NCBI RefSeq assembly: GCF_000420705.1
Contig: NZ_ATVL01000009.1
Coordinates: 682,001 to 746,000, forward strand
Direction of reading: 5' to 3'
DNA length: 64,000 nt
Origin: Hymenobacter norwichensis DSM 15439
Lineage (GTDB): Bacteria; Bacteroidota; Bacteroidia; Cytophagales; Hymenobacteraceae
Shown: in pieces, positions 47,404-56,013 of the stretch
Layout of the letters: the number at the start of each line of letters is the position of its first letter
Position numbering within the stretch: the stretch's first letter is position 1
The notes under the pieces: model-generated
Databases searched by the model: none
The model's input: only the letters and a program-made list of their open reading frames with translations
Told to the model about the DNA's origin: nothing
Position numbers and translations under genes: made by a program

Positions 47404-48243
47404 TTAGAGTTGAATCACTTTGGTTATGGTGCGGCCGGCTACACGGGCTTCCACCGTTACAGTTTCGGGTAGTCCGGTCTCAGCCAGACTTACCCGGTCG
47501 CCTTTTACCACATTGCGGGCTTGGCGTAACAGAATACCCCCTAGGCTGCGGCGGTTTTCGCTGGCGGCCGTAGCTACCGTTGGCGTTTCGGTGCCGCGCC
47601 GTACTTCCACCTCAATCGGGCCGGTTGGAGCGGCGGCTAAGGCAACAGTGGCTACCTGCGGCCGGGGAGCAGGTTCCGGGGTAGCTACCAAGGCCGAACG
47701 CTCCGGTTGCGTCGTGGGGGTGGTAGCGGCCAGAACCTCGGGGGCAGGAGGCGTAGGCTGTGGTTTCAAGGCGGCGGAAGCCCGGCGGCTTTCCTGGTTG
47801 CGCGGGCCGCTTGTGGCGGCCAGCTGTTTTTGCTCTGGGGCGTGCACGCTTTTCGAGCGGTGAGGTAGTGCGGCTGGGTCCTTGGCAGCAACTGCTTCTG
47901 TGGGGCTAGATGCGGAACTGGTGGGTGGGGTTGCCTGGGTGGTAGCGGCTATTTCTTCTTTTTTTTCTGTGTCAGCAACGGCCTGTTTTTGCGAGTTAGT
48001 GGCAGCGGGTTGCGTGGTAGTAGCCAGCGGAGCGGGGCCGCTAGTATGCCCCAATTGCAGCCACAGAATGCCACTTACCAACAGCAGGGCTACGGCGGCA
48101 GCAGTGGCCCACATCCAAAGCACGGGACGCTTTTTAGCGGGTTGCAGCTCTTCTTCGAGTTGGTTCCAGAGGTAGGCCGGCGGGGTGGGCGCGTGGCCCT
48201 CCAGTCGGTCCCGAAACAGCTTATCAATATCTTCCGGTTGCAT
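47404..48243 (-). CDS. Putative membrane anti-sigma factor
   Basis: A 279-residue protein with a cytoplasmic N-terminus (MQPEDIDKLFRDRLEGHAPTPPAYLWNQLEEELQP), one membrane helix near 43-63 (VLWMWATAAAVALLLVSGILWLQLGH) and a periplasmic region that is mostly low-complexity Ala/Thr/Pro/Gln, ending in a small beta domain (~215-279, GGILLRQARNVVKGDRVSLAETGLPETVTVEARVAGRTITKVIQL). The start overlaps the sigma-factor stop by about 20 bp, which implies translational coupling. By position and topology it is the anti-sigma factor for the ECF sigma encoded upstream, although it lacks an obvious ZAS zinc motif. Role inferred. Confidence 0.75.
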   Translation of the reverse strand: MQPEDIDKLFRDRLEGHAPTPPAYLWNQLEEELQPAKKRPVLWMWATAAAVALLLVSGILWLQLGHTSGPAPLATTTQPAATNSQKQAVADTEKKEEIAATTQATPPTSSASSPTEAVAAKDPAALPHRSKSVHAPEQKQLAATSGPRNQESRRASAALKPQPTPPAPEVLAATTPTTQPERSALVATPEPAPRPQVATVALAAAPTGPIEVEVRRGTETPTVATAASENRRSLGGILLRQARNVVKGDRVSLAETGLPETVTVEARVAGRTITKVIQL

Positions 48244-48808
48244 AGAGTTCTTTCGGTGAAGCGTTGGAGGAAGGAGTGGCCGTTTGGCTGGCGGCTACCA
48301 GGCGGCGCTGGAGCATGGCCCGCGCCTTGCTGAGCTGCGACTTGCTGGTACCTTCCGATATGCCCAGCAGTTCGCCAATCTCAGGATGGGTATACCCTTC
48401 CAGGGCATACAAGTTGAATACCGTACGGTAGCCGGCGGGCAGGTCGGCCAGCAGCGCCAGCATGTCGGCGGCGTTGAGCTGGCTTTCGGCTTCGGCGGCC
48501 GTGGCTGGTACGTCGTACGTCAGGTCGTCGATGGCGAGGTGCAGCGGCTCCTTGCGGCGGAGCATGCCTAGGGCCTCGTTCACCATAATCCGCCGAATCC
48601 AGCCCTCGAAGCTGCCCTCGTGCCGGTACTGGGTCAGGGCCCGAAACGTTTTGGCGAAGCCGCTGAGCAGGGCCTCTTCCGCATCTTCGCGGCGGCGCAG
48701 GTAGCGCAGACACACGCCCAGCATCATGCCCGCGAACCGCTCGTAGAGCAGCTTTTGGGCGCGGCTACTGCCTTGGCAGCAAGCAGCTATGAGGTCAGCA
48801 TCAGTCAC
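48224..48808 (-). CDS. ECF RNA polymerase sigma factor
   Basis: A 194-residue sigma-70 family protein of the extracytoplasmic-function type. Region 2 is ARAQKLLYERFAGMMLGVCLRYLRRREDAEEALLSGFAKTFRALTQYRHEGSFEGWIRRIMVNEALGMLRRKE (residues ~15-88). Region 4 with the HTH is LPAGYRTVFNLYALEGYTHPEIGELLGISEGTSKSQLSKARAMLQRRL (~122-170). There is no region 3, as expected for ECF. It begins a three-gene set with its membrane anti-sigma factor and a barrel protein. Probably responds to an envelope signal. Confidence 0.95.
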   Translation of the reverse strand: MTDADLIAACCQGSSRAQKLLYERFAGMMLGVCLRYLRRREDAEEALLSGFAKTFRALTQYRHEGSFEGWIRRIMVNEALGMLRRKEPLHLAIDDLTYDVPATAAEAESQLNAADMLALLADLPAGYRTVFNLYALEGYTHPEIGELLGISEGTSKSQLSKARAMLQRRLVAASQTATPSSNASPKELYATGRY

Positions 48809-49016
48809 GGGGTAGGCCTAAAGTTCAAACAATACTAGCGCGTTTGGTGGGGTAGATGGTAGCTTGGGGGGAAGGGTTGCCTGAAAAAGAAAAATAAATT
48901 GTACTGCATGCAACCCCGGTTTTAAGTGCGGCCAGAAGTTAGGTAAGCAAAGCCACCACAGGGAGCGTAGAACGGGTTTTATCGGCGGGGCGGGCTACAG
49001 GAGTATATTGCCGGCC

Positions 49017-49799
49017 ATGAAAGGCTTTTCCTTGTTTATGCGCGCCAACAAAAGTGTTACGGGTACGCGGCCTAGCGTGGCGGGGTACGCTCTGGTAGGA
49101 GCAGCTTGCTGCGTTGCGCTTGCCGCCAACCACGCTCCTAAACCTATGCCGGCCGCCGACAGCGCGACAGTACCTGCCAGAAGCCGCAAAAAGCTGCTCT
49201 TCGCTGACCAGTTCAACACGCTGGATACGCTGCGGTGGCGCGTAGAAATAGAGCCGCTGCCCAATTCCAGCGTGTATGCCAAACAAGGCAAGCTGGTGCT
49301 GAATACGCAAGGCGGCGTGACAGTCTGGCTAAAACAACCACTGCGCGGCAACCTGCAAATTGAATACACCCGCAAGGTGCTGGTAGCAAACCAACCCAAC
49401 GACCGGCTTTCAGACTTGAACCAGTTCTGGATGGCCAGTGAGCCTACTGGCACTAGTCTCGCCAAACGCAGCGGCAAGTTCGAAGACTACGACCAGCTTC
49501 CGATGTATTATGTGGGCATGGGCGGCAATACCAACACCACCACGCGCTTTCGCAAATATCAGCGCAATGGCACCCGCACGCTTCTACAAGAGTACACCGA
49601 CGTTGCGCACCTGTTGGCCCCCAACCACGAATACAAAATCAAAACCGTGGTGCAGAACGGTACTACCAGCTTTTGGGTGGATGGCCGCTGTTTTTTCACC
49701 TACCAAGACCCGGCCCCGTTGCCGGAAGGGTACTTCGGTTTCCGCGCCACCAAGTCCCGCCAAGAAATAACGGACTTGCGCGTGTACCAGCTGGAATAG
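49017..49799 (+). CDS. DUF6250 family exported protein
   Basis: A 260-residue exported protein; the N-terminus (residues ~1-35) includes a hydrophobic stretch VAGYALVGAACCVALAANHAP, followed by a beta-rich domain. Characteristic segments are LLFADQFNTLDTLRWRVEIEPLPNSSVYAKQGKLVLNTQGGVTVWLKQPLRGNLQIEYTRKVL (~60-122), DLNQFWMASEPTG, DYDQLPMYYVGMGGNTNTTTRFRKYQ and YFGFRATKSRQEITDLRVYQLE at the end. This is the DUF6250, LamG-like sandwich often adjoining carbohydrate-active genes; here it lies 76 bp before a PL26-type gene. The ATG at 49017 is chosen; the ATG at 49038 is also possible. It may bind or cut polysaccharide. Confidence 0.85.
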   Translation: MKGFSLFMRANKSVTGTRPSVAGYALVGAACCVALAANHAPKPMPAADSATVPARSRKKLLFADQFNTLDTLRWRVEIEPLPNSSVYAKQGKLVLNTQGGVTVWLKQPLRGNLQIEYTRKVLVANQPNDRLSDLNQFWMASEPTGTSLAKRSGKFEDYDQLPMYYVGMGGNTNTTTRFRKYQRNGTRTLLQEYTDVAHLLAPNHEYKIKTVVQNGTTSFWVDGRCFFTYQDPAPLPEGYFGFRATKSRQEITDLRVYQLE

Positions 49800-49875
49800 A
49801 GGCGTCATAGCCAGTTCGACCACCGAATAAGTGCTCTGTGGCTCCTCTTCTTAACTTACTTTTTACTTCCCCGTA

Positions 49876-52599
49876 GTGCCGCCATTTCTTCTTTCCCGCC
49901 GCGCCTTCGTTCGAAGTTCCCTGTTTGCTGGGGCCTCACTTTCTTTGGTGCCGGCTTGGGCTGCAGTCCTGGCTGAGGGCTCTTCAACTGCCGACGCAAC
50001 CAACCAGGTGCCGCTCCGCTGGCTAACCGATGCCCCTCTACGCCGGGCTGCGGGCGTTACCTGGGGCGTGCCCTGGCCCAAAGGCAAACACAAGCCTAGT
50101 ACCAGATTCACCCTGCGCAACCAGCAGGGCGAGGCACTGGCGGTGCAAAGCTGGCCGCTGGCGTTCTGGCCCGACGGCTCCCTCAAATGGTCGGGCCACG
50201 CGGCCTACTTGGAGCCGGCGCGCTCGGCTGGTTTGTCACTTCGGGCCGGCAAAGCCGCTACGTCTGGCGGCATCCACATCACGGAATCAGCCACCGCTGT
50301 AACCATTGATACCGGCAAAATCCAGTGTCAAGTGAGCAAGCAGGGTACTGCCTTCCTGAGCATCAGCCAGGGCGGGCAGGCACTGGTAACCAACGGCCGA
50401 CTGGTGCTGCTCACCCAAGACAGCGTAGACACCGAACAGGCCGGCGCGGTGCACACTCAGGAATTCACTGGCGAAATCAGTGGCTTAACCGTGGAGCAAA
50501 CCGGGCCGGTGCGGGTTGTGGTGAAGCTGGAAGGCAAGCACCGCCAGGGCCAGCGCGCGTGGTTGCCTTTCGTGCTGCGCTTGTACTTCTACGCGGGTAG
50601 TGAGGCCGTGCGCATCATGCACACAATTACCTACGATGGCGACGAATCCCGCGACTTTATCAAAGGCCTGGGAATTCGCTGCACGGTGCCGCTGAACGCG
50701 CCTTTGCACGACCGGCATATTCGGTTTGTAGGCGAAGACAAAAGCGTTTTTGCGGAGGCGGTACGAGGCCTGACCGGCTTGCGGCGCGACCCCGGCCCGG
50801 CCATTACTGATGCGCAAGTGGCCGGCAAAGCCACCCCAGATACCAAGGAATTTCCGGCGGCGGTGGCCCGTAACCTGGAATACATTCCCGCTTTCGGCGA
50901 CTATACGCTGGTGCAGCCCTCCGCCGACTCGTTCACGGTGCGCAAGCGCACCCGCCCAGGGTTTACCTGGCTCAACGCTGCCACTGGCCGCCGCGCCGCG
51001 GGCCTGGCCTACGCTGGGAGCCCCACGGGCGGCCTTGCGTTTGGCATCCGGAACTTCTGGCAGAGCCACCCTGCCCAGCTCGACATCCGCAATGCCGCCA
51101 CCGCCCAGGCCGACGTTACCCTGTGGCTGTGGGCCCCCGACGCGCCTCCAATGGATTTGCGCTTCTACCACGATGGCTTAGGGCAGGACACCTTCGCCAA
51201 GCAGCGCGAAGGCCTCGATATCACCTACGAAGACTACGAACCCGGTTTTGGAACCCCAAAAGGCGTGGCGCGCACCAGTGAGTTGATGCTGTGGGCGCTG
51301 CCCGCTACGCCATCAGCCCCCGAGCTGGCTGCCCTGGCTGAAGTGCTGCAAGCACCGCCCGTGTTGGCTTGCACTCCCGCGTATCTGCAAGCCCAAGCCG
51401 TGTTTGGAGGCAACTGGAGCGTGCCCGACCCGGCCGTGCCCGCCAAGGCCGCCATCGAACAGCAACTAGGTAAGTACTTCGACTTCTACAAGAAGCAGGT
51501 GGATCAGCGTTCCTGGTACGGGTTCTGGAACTACGGCGACGTGATGCACAGCTACGACGAAAGCCGGCACGTCTGGAAGTATGACATCGGTGGCTTTGCC
51601 TGGGACAACTCCGAGCTGTCCACCGATATGTGGCTGTGGTACTACTTCCTGCGCACCGGCCGCGCCGACGTATTCCGGATGGCAGAAGCCATGACGCGCC
51701 ACACCGGCGAGGTAGATGTGCACCACCTCGGGCAATTCGCACCGCTAGGCTCCCGGCACAACGTGCTGCACTGGGGCGACAGTGCCAAGCAGCTACGTAT
51801 CAGCACCGCCGCCAACCGCCGCTTTTATTATTATCTGACGGCCGATGAGCGGGTGGGGGACTTGCTGCGCGAACAGGTGCCCGCGGCCAAGGCGCTGCTC
51901 GCCATCCAACCCGGCCGCAAGCTCCCCCAAGACGACCCGCGCAAATCAGGGACCACACCCACCGAAGCGTATTGCTCGTTCGGCACCGACTGGGGCGCTA
52001 TTGCGGCCGCTTGGCTCACTGAGTGGGAGCGAACCGGCAGCTCGCAAATCAAACAGAAGCTGCTCAACAGCATGCGCACCCTAGCGGCGCAGCCCCATGG
52101 CTTTTTCACCGGCAGTGCACTGCTGGATGTGGAAACCGGCAACTTCCGTTTATCAACCGATACCAAGCCGTACGCCCAGCACCTGAACGCCGTGTTTGGA
52201 CTGCCCGAAGTCTGCGCGGAACTGGTAGCCCTGGTGGATATGCCAGCGTTCAAGCAAGCATGGCTGGCGTACTGCGAGCTATACAACGCCTCAGAAACAG
52301 AGCAGGCGGCTCGGCTCGGTGAATCGTTGGGCAAGCTCAACCTTCGGCAGGGCCACTCGCGACTTACGGCGTATGCGGCGGCACAGCAGAAAGATAGAAA
52401 GCTGGCAGAACGCGCTTGGCATGAGTTTTACCACGCCTCAGGCGGCTTCACCAGCCATCAGCCTGCCCGCCAGCTGCAAGGCCCACAGGTACTGAATCCG
52501 GTGGAAGAAATTCCAGACGTCTCAACGAATGCGGTAGCGCAGTGGGGATTGGCCGCCATCCAGTGCCTAGCGTTAGTTGGAGAAGTAATTCCAGGCTAG
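49876..52599 (+). CDS. Exo-rhamnogalacturonan lyase-type protein (PL26, PcRGLX/YetA-like)
   Basis: A 907-residue exported enzyme with a twin-arginine-like signal LLSRRAFVRSSLFAGASLSLVPAWA (RR at ~8-9), so Tat export is likely. The N-terminal domain VPLRWLTDAPLRRAAGVTWGVPWPKGKH... FWPDGSLKWSGHAAYLEP (residues ~35-115) is the PcRGLX/YetA N-domain. A central beta domain follows (~120-420), then the long (alpha/alpha)-barrel-like part with YGFWNYGDVMHSYDESRHVWKYDIGGFAWDNSELSTDMWLWYYFLRTGRADVFRMAEAMTRHTGEVDVHHLG (~550-620). Family enzymes release disaccharides from rhamnogalacturonan I. Starts with GTG. A bidirectional terminator follows. Confidence 0.88.
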   Translation: MPPFLLSRRAFVRSSLFAGASLSLVPAWAAVLAEGSSTADATNQVPLRWLTDAPLRRAAGVTWGVPWPKGKHKPSTRFTLRNQQGEALAVQSWPLAFWPDGSLKWSGHAAYLEPARSAGLSLRAGKAATSGGIHITESATAVTIDTGKIQCQVSKQGTAFLSISQGGQALVTNGRLVLLTQDSVDTEQAGAVHTQEFTGEISGLTVEQTGPVRVVVKLEGKHRQGQRAWLPFVLRLYFYAGSEAVRIMHTITYDGDESRDFIKGLGIRCTVPLNAPLHDRHIRFVGEDKSVFAEAVRGLTGLRRDPGPAITDAQVAGKATPDTKEFPAAVARNLEYIPAFGDYTLVQPSADSFTVRKRTRPGFTWLNAATGRRAAGLAYAGSPTGGLAFGIRNFWQSHPAQLDIRNAATAQADVTLWLWAPDAPPMDLRFYHDGLGQDTFAKQREGLDITYEDYEPGFGTPKGVARTSELMLWALPATPSAPELAALAEVLQAPPVLACTPAYLQAQAVFGGNWSVPDPAVPAKAAIEQQLGKYFDFYKKQVDQRSWYGFWNYGDVMHSYDESRHVWKYDIGGFAWDNSELSTDMWLWYYFLRTGRADVFRMAEAMTRHTGEVDVHHLGQFAPLGSRHNVLHWGDSAKQLRISTAANRRFYYYLTADERVGDLLREQVPAAKALLAIQPGRKLPQDDPRKSGTTPTEAYCSFGTDWGAIAAAWLTEWERTGSSQIKQKLLNSMRTLAAQPHGFFTGSALLDVETGNFRLSTDTKPYAQHLNAVFGLPEVCAELVALVDMPAFKQAWLAYCELYNASETEQAARLGESLGKLNLRQGHSRLTAYAAAQQKDRKLAERAWHEFYHASGGFTSHQPARQLQGPQVLNPVEEIPDVSTNAVAQWGLAAIQCLALVGEVIPG

Positions 52600-52646
52600 T
52601 AACGGTTGTGGTTCTGGCAAAAGCCAGCCGATGATTAGGTGTAAGC

Positions 52647-52717
52647 TCATTAAAAAGGCCCTTCGGACTGTCCGACACTCAGCAGAGCCAGATAGTCCGA
52701 AGGGCCTTTTAATGAGC
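52647..52717. terminator. Bidirectional terminator between convergent genes
   Basis: A 23-bp stem with one bulged A (CTCATTAAAAAGGCCCTTCG at the 5' arm 52647-52670, pairing with 52695-52717), loop of 24 nt, 48 bp after the PL26 stop and 15 bp from the CoA-binding gene stop. Confidence 0.85.
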
Positions 52718-52731
52718 CAAGAGAACGGCTA

Positions 52732-53091
52732 TTAGTACTGCCCAACGCTGAGCATTACCAGCGTACAAGCTTCTTCCGTCCGGATGCCCCGTTCGTGCGC
52801 CAGGCGCTCCAATTCGGGGTTTTCGGTACCGGGGTTGAAGATGATGCGCTTAGGGTTCAAATCCAGGATGTAGTCGTACCAGGTGGGCTGGTTTTGTGGG
52901 CCCACGTACAGCGTTACGGTATCCACCTCATCAGCCGTGGGCCGGTCGGTGTGAATGTCGAGGCCTGCCACCTGGCCTTTCCGGATGCCGACGGGTACCA
53001 CTTCGTGGCCGTGGTTTTTCAGTTGATGCACGGCCCGGTAAGAGTAGCGGGCCGGATTGTCGCTGGCGCCGAGAACGAGAGTCTTTTTCAT
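52732..53091 (-). CDS. CoA-binding domain protein (YccU type)
   Basis: A 119-residue Rossmann protein: MKKTLVLGASDNPARYSYRAVHQLKNHGHEVVPVGIRKGQVAGLDIHTDRPTADEVDTVTLYVGPQNQPTWYDYILDLNPKRIIFNPGTENPELERLAHERGIRTEEACTLVMLSVGQY. It matches the CoA-binding family in length and in the GASDNP.R.S, V.P.G and FNPGTENPELE motifs. It probably binds CoA or an acyl-CoA; the physiological role is unknown in bacteria. Single gene, 93 bp from the following FAD dehydrogenase. Confidence 0.93.
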   Translation of the reverse strand: MKKTLVLGASDNPARYSYRAVHQLKNHGHEVVPVGIRKGQVAGLDIHTDRPTADEVDTVTLYVGPQNQPTWYDYILDLNPKRIIFNPGTENPELERLAHERGIRTEEACTLVMLSVGQY

Positions 53092-53184
53092 AAGCTGTTA
53101 GCTAGTAGCCGGTGGCTGTTAGCTTTTTGGTGAGGTGAAATCAACCTAATTAATAAACCTATTACGCAAATCGTGGCGTCGCAG

Positions 53185-54762
53185 CTAACCGCGAATGGCT
53201 GCCAGAACCGCTTCGGCGCACCGCTCACCGTCCATGGCCGCCGACACAATGCCGCCGGCGTAGCCTGCACCTTCGCCGCACGGGAACAGGCCCTGCACCT
53301 CAGGGTGTTCCAGGGTGTCCCGGTCGCGGGGGATGCGGACGGGGGAGGAGGTCCGGCTTTCCACGCCCACAATCTGGGCGGCGTTGGTGGCGTAGCCCGG
53401 TATTTTCTGCCCGAAGTTGCGGAAGCCCTGCCGTAGTCGTTCCGCCAAGCCCGCACCCAGCACGTCGTCCATGGACACGGGCACCAAACCGGGCTGGTAG
53501 CTAGTTTCCAGCAATTCTGCTGATACCTTGCCTTTCAGAAAGTCGCCGAGGCGCTGCGCCGGGGCTAGCTGGGTGTTGCCAGCCAAGCGGCAGGCGCGCT
53601 GCTCGATTTGCTCCTGAAGCCGTAAGCCGGCTAGGGCACCATGCTGGCGAAGGTCCATATCTTCCAACTCAATAGCCGTAACGATACCGGAATTGGCAAA
53701 CCGCGAATCGCGGCGGCTGGGGCTCATGCCGTTTACTACCACCTCACCGGGCGCGGTGGCCGCCGGCACAATAAAGCCGCCAGGGCACATACAGAACGAA
53801 AACACGCCCCGCTGCTTGCCCTGCCACTGCGTTTGGTGTACCAACGAATAAGACGCGGCCGGCAACGGTCCGCGTTCCGGCAACCGGTATTGCGCCTGGT
53901 CAATCAGCTGCTGCTGGTGCTCGACCCGCACGCCCAGCGCAAACGGCTTGGCCTCGATAAGCACGCCGCGCCGGTGCAGTAACTCGTAGATGTCGCGGGC
54001 AGAGTGGCCGGTGGCTAGAATAACGGCATCGGCTTCCAGTGCCTCGCCCGAAGTCGTAACCACGCCTCGCAGCCGCTGGTTTTCCAGCACCAAGTCGGTT
54101 ACGCGGGTATCGAAGCGCACCTCGCCGCCGGCCTGCCGGATACTGTCGCGCAGGGCGGCTACCACCAGCGGCAGCTTGTTGGTACCGATGTGGGGGTGGG
54201 CGTCCACCAGAATATCGGGGGTGGCGCCGTGCTGCACCAACAGGCGCAGGATGCGGCCAACGTCGCCACGCTTGGTAGCGCGGGTATAAAGCTTGCCATC
54301 GGAATAGGTGCCCGCGCCGCCTTCCCCGAAGCAGTAGTTGGAATCGGGGTTGACGAGGTGCTCCTTGTTGAGGGCGGCCAAGTCGCGGCGGCGGGTGCGC
54401 ACATCCTTGCCCCGCTCCAGCACCACCGGCCGAATACCCAGCTCAATGGCCCTTAACGCCGCAAACAGCCCCGCCGGGCCGGCACCCACAATCAGCACCG
54501 AGCGCCGGGCTTGGCTGACATCGGGGTACTGAAACCACGGGCCGAATAAGTCAGCAGGAGGGGCCGTTGGGTAGATATCAGCGCGTAGGCGCACTAGCGG
54601 CTGCCGCCCACGGGCGTCAATGGAGCGTTTGCGCAGGTGCACAAAATCGGCTTCGCCGGGGGTTAGGCCCGCAGCGGCCAGCAGTGCGCGGTAGCGCGCA
54701 AATTCGTCGTAGGCTTCTGCCGGCGGCAGCAACACCTCGATTTCTTGCTTGAAGTCAGACAT
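53185..54762 (-). CDS. FAD-dependent dehydrogenase / oxidoreductase
   Basis: A 525-residue flavoprotein. Residues ~85-120 hold the dinucleotide motif SVLIVGAGPAGLFAALRAIELGIRPVVLERG, followed by RTRRRDLAALNKEHLVNPDSNYCFGEGGAGTYSDGKLYTR (~125-165), VVAALRDSIRQAGGEVRFDTRVTDL, ADAVILATGHSARDIYELLHRRGVLIEAKPFALGVRVEH and GEGAGYAGGIVSAAMDGERCAEAVLA at the C-terminus. These are the signature of the NAD(P)/FAD-dependent oxidoreductase family (COG2509). The first ~80 residues are a family-specific N-domain. Substrate unknown. Exact -7 box CAAAGGTA at 54828-54835 lies 66 bp upstream. Confidence 0.92.
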   Translation of the reverse strand: MSDFKQEIEVLLPPAEAYDEFARYRALLAAAGLTPGEADFVHLRKRSIDARGRQPLVRLRADIYPTAPPADLFGPWFQYPDVSQARRSVLIVGAGPAGLFAALRAIELGIRPVVLERGKDVRTRRRDLAALNKEHLVNPDSNYCFGEGGAGTYSDGKLYTRATKRGDVGRILRLLVQHGATPDILVDAHPHIGTNKLPLVVAALRDSIRQAGGEVRFDTRVTDLVLENQRLRGVVTTSGEALEADAVILATGHSARDIYELLHRRGVLIEAKPFALGVRVEHQQQLIDQAQYRLPERGPLPAASYSLVHQTQWQGKQRGVFSFCMCPGGFIVPAATAPGEVVVNGMSPSRRDSRFANSGIVTAIELEDMDLRQHGALAGLRLQEQIEQRACRLAGNTQLAPAQRLGDFLKGKVSAELLETSYQPGLVPVSMDDVLGAGLAERLRQGFRNFGQKIPGYATNAAQIVGVESRTSSPVRIPRDRDTLEHPEVQGLFPCGEGAGYAGGIVSAAMDGERCAEAVLAAIRG

Positions 54763-54827
54763 ACAGCAGGCGAAAGGTGGTTATCCTTTTAACCAGGGGG
54801 TAATGAAAATTGAAATGCAAAGGTACG

Positions 54828-54835
54828 AAGCAGGC
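54828..54835 (-). promoter_or_regulatory. Exact -7 box of the FAD dehydrogenase gene
   Basis: Minus-strand TACCTTTG, 66 bp before the ATG at 54762. No matching TTG -33 element at the usual spacing. Confidence 0.45.
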
Positions 54836-54850
54836 CGGCTGCAAAAAGCC

Positions 54851-54914
54851 GGTCCTCCCTAGCTAGAGCTGCCGCTACACACGAGGTGCGGCTAACTGCC
54901 TGCCAGGGAGGACC
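54851..54914 (-). terminator. Long-stem hairpin after the 105-residue gene
   Basis: Outer 10-bp perfect stem GGTCCTCCCT (54851-54860 with 54905-54914) and an inner stem GCCGC/GCGGC. It begins 15 bp after the stop at 54930 on the minus strand. No strong T-run, so function as terminator or attenuator is uncertain. Confidence 0.45.
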
Positions 54915-54929
54915 AGTTGACTGGGTGGC

Positions 54930-55247
54930 CTATTCGTTGCGGAAGGAAGACTCGGCGCTGTCCGCTTTTTTGCGAGGCCAGAATTTTTCCATGGATTGGT
55001 TGAAAGTGTCGAGCACTTGGGCCCGTACTTCGCCAGAGCTGTTGCGCAGCAGCTTGCCCAGCATGTGCCGGTACATTTCAGTGGTGACTTCCAGGCCTTT
55101 GGCGCTCACTAGGCCGTGGTGCAGCAAGTCGCAGTTGGTAGCTACGGCGTTGGCCATCGATTCGGTGAGCTGCTCGCGGGCCTCATCGGCTTCTTCAAAT
55201 GATTTTTCCAAACGTGCCTTTAAATCAGGTTGGTACTGCTGGTCCAT
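54930..55247 (-). CDS. Conserved-looking helical hypothetical protein
   Basis: A 105-residue soluble protein that is almost entirely helical: DLKARLEKSFEEADEAREQLTESMANAVATNCDLLHHGLVSAKGLEVTTEMYRHMLGKLLRNSSGEVRAQVLDTFNQSMEKFWPRKKAD. No signal peptide, no known motif. It could form a four-helix bundle. It has its own hairpin downstream and ATG start at 55247; the neighbours on the same strand are a flavoprotein and a thioesterase, with gaps of 167 and 158 bp, so it is probably transcribed alone. Family not recognised. Confidence 0.7.
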   Translation of the reverse strand: MDQQYQPDLKARLEKSFEEADEAREQLTESMANAVATNCDLLHHGLVSAKGLEVTTEMYRHMLGKLLRNSSGEVRAQVLDTFNQSMEKFWPRKKADSAESSFRNE

Positions 55248-55405
55248 TGTTAAACAAACAAAGTCAGTGTAGTGGAATGCTATTGGGCCCTCTAAACCGG
55301 GACAGAAGCAAAAAAGGTTCAGTATATAGTGCTAGACACAGCGAGCTACGGTTGGTTTCCAGTTTATTAACTGGTAATGAGCTGGTTGTCCTCTGTTAAG
55401 AAATA

Positions 55406-55816
55406 CTACGCGGGCGTGATTTGCTCTTGTAAAATTCGTATTGGGCGCTTGTCCTGATCGATTGCTACGAAGGTGAACAGCCCCGAAACCGCTTTGTGGC
55501 GCTCTTCGGAGTACATCTGCTCCACAAATAAATCTACGCGCACTTGCAAGCTGGTGTTACCCACCCGTACCACGCTGCCAATCAGCTCCACGAGGCTGCC
55601 GCCGGGAATCGGGTGAGTGAAATCCACTTTGTCGGACGACACCGTGACCATCTTGAGGCGGCTGAACCGGGTGGCCGTAATAAAGGCTACCTCGTCCATC
55701 ATGTGCAGGGTAGTGCCCCCGAACAGGGTGTCGTAGTGGTTGGTGGTATTAGGGAAAACGGCTTTGAAAACGCGTGTTTCGGCGCGGGCAATTTTTTGGT
55801 CGAGTAACTCAGACAT
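55406..55816 (-). CDS. Acyl-CoA thioesterase (hot-dog fold), second copy
   Basis: A 136-residue cytosolic thioesterase: LDQKIARAETRVFKAVFPNTTNHYDTLFGGTTLHMMDEVAFITATRFSRLKMVTVSSDKVDFTHPIPGGSLVELIGSVVRVGNTSLQVRVDLFVEQMY (residues ~5-102) with the N-H-x-x-x-L-F-GG segment and M-D-E helix of the YbgC/YciA type. It shares the plan of the gene at 34192-34713 but is shorter. ATG 55816 starts MSELLDQ. The gene lies 198 bp downstream of a cobalamin riboswitch on the same strand, which is surprising for a thioesterase; see findings. No other gene intervenes. Confidence 0.92.
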   Translation of the reverse strand: MSELLDQKIARAETRVFKAVFPNTTNHYDTLFGGTTLHMMDEVAFITATRFSRLKMVTVSSDKVDFTHPIPGGSLVELIGSVVRVGNTSLQVRVDLFVEQMYSEERHKAVSGLFTFVAIDQDKRPIRILQEQITPA

Positions 55817-56013
55817 CAGCGGGAAGGATTGAAAATGAAGATTCCACTGCCTCTGGCCTGATTGGGTTGTCTGTTGCTTGGGCACCGAGCTGGAACGAAA
55901 AACGCATAGCTAGCCAGCCGGCATTTGCCAGTAGGCAGCACAGCCTTATAGGGCCCCGCGCTTTTCAGTACCAAACAAGGGCCTTAGTCGCGAAGGCAGC
56001 CTTATCCATGCAG

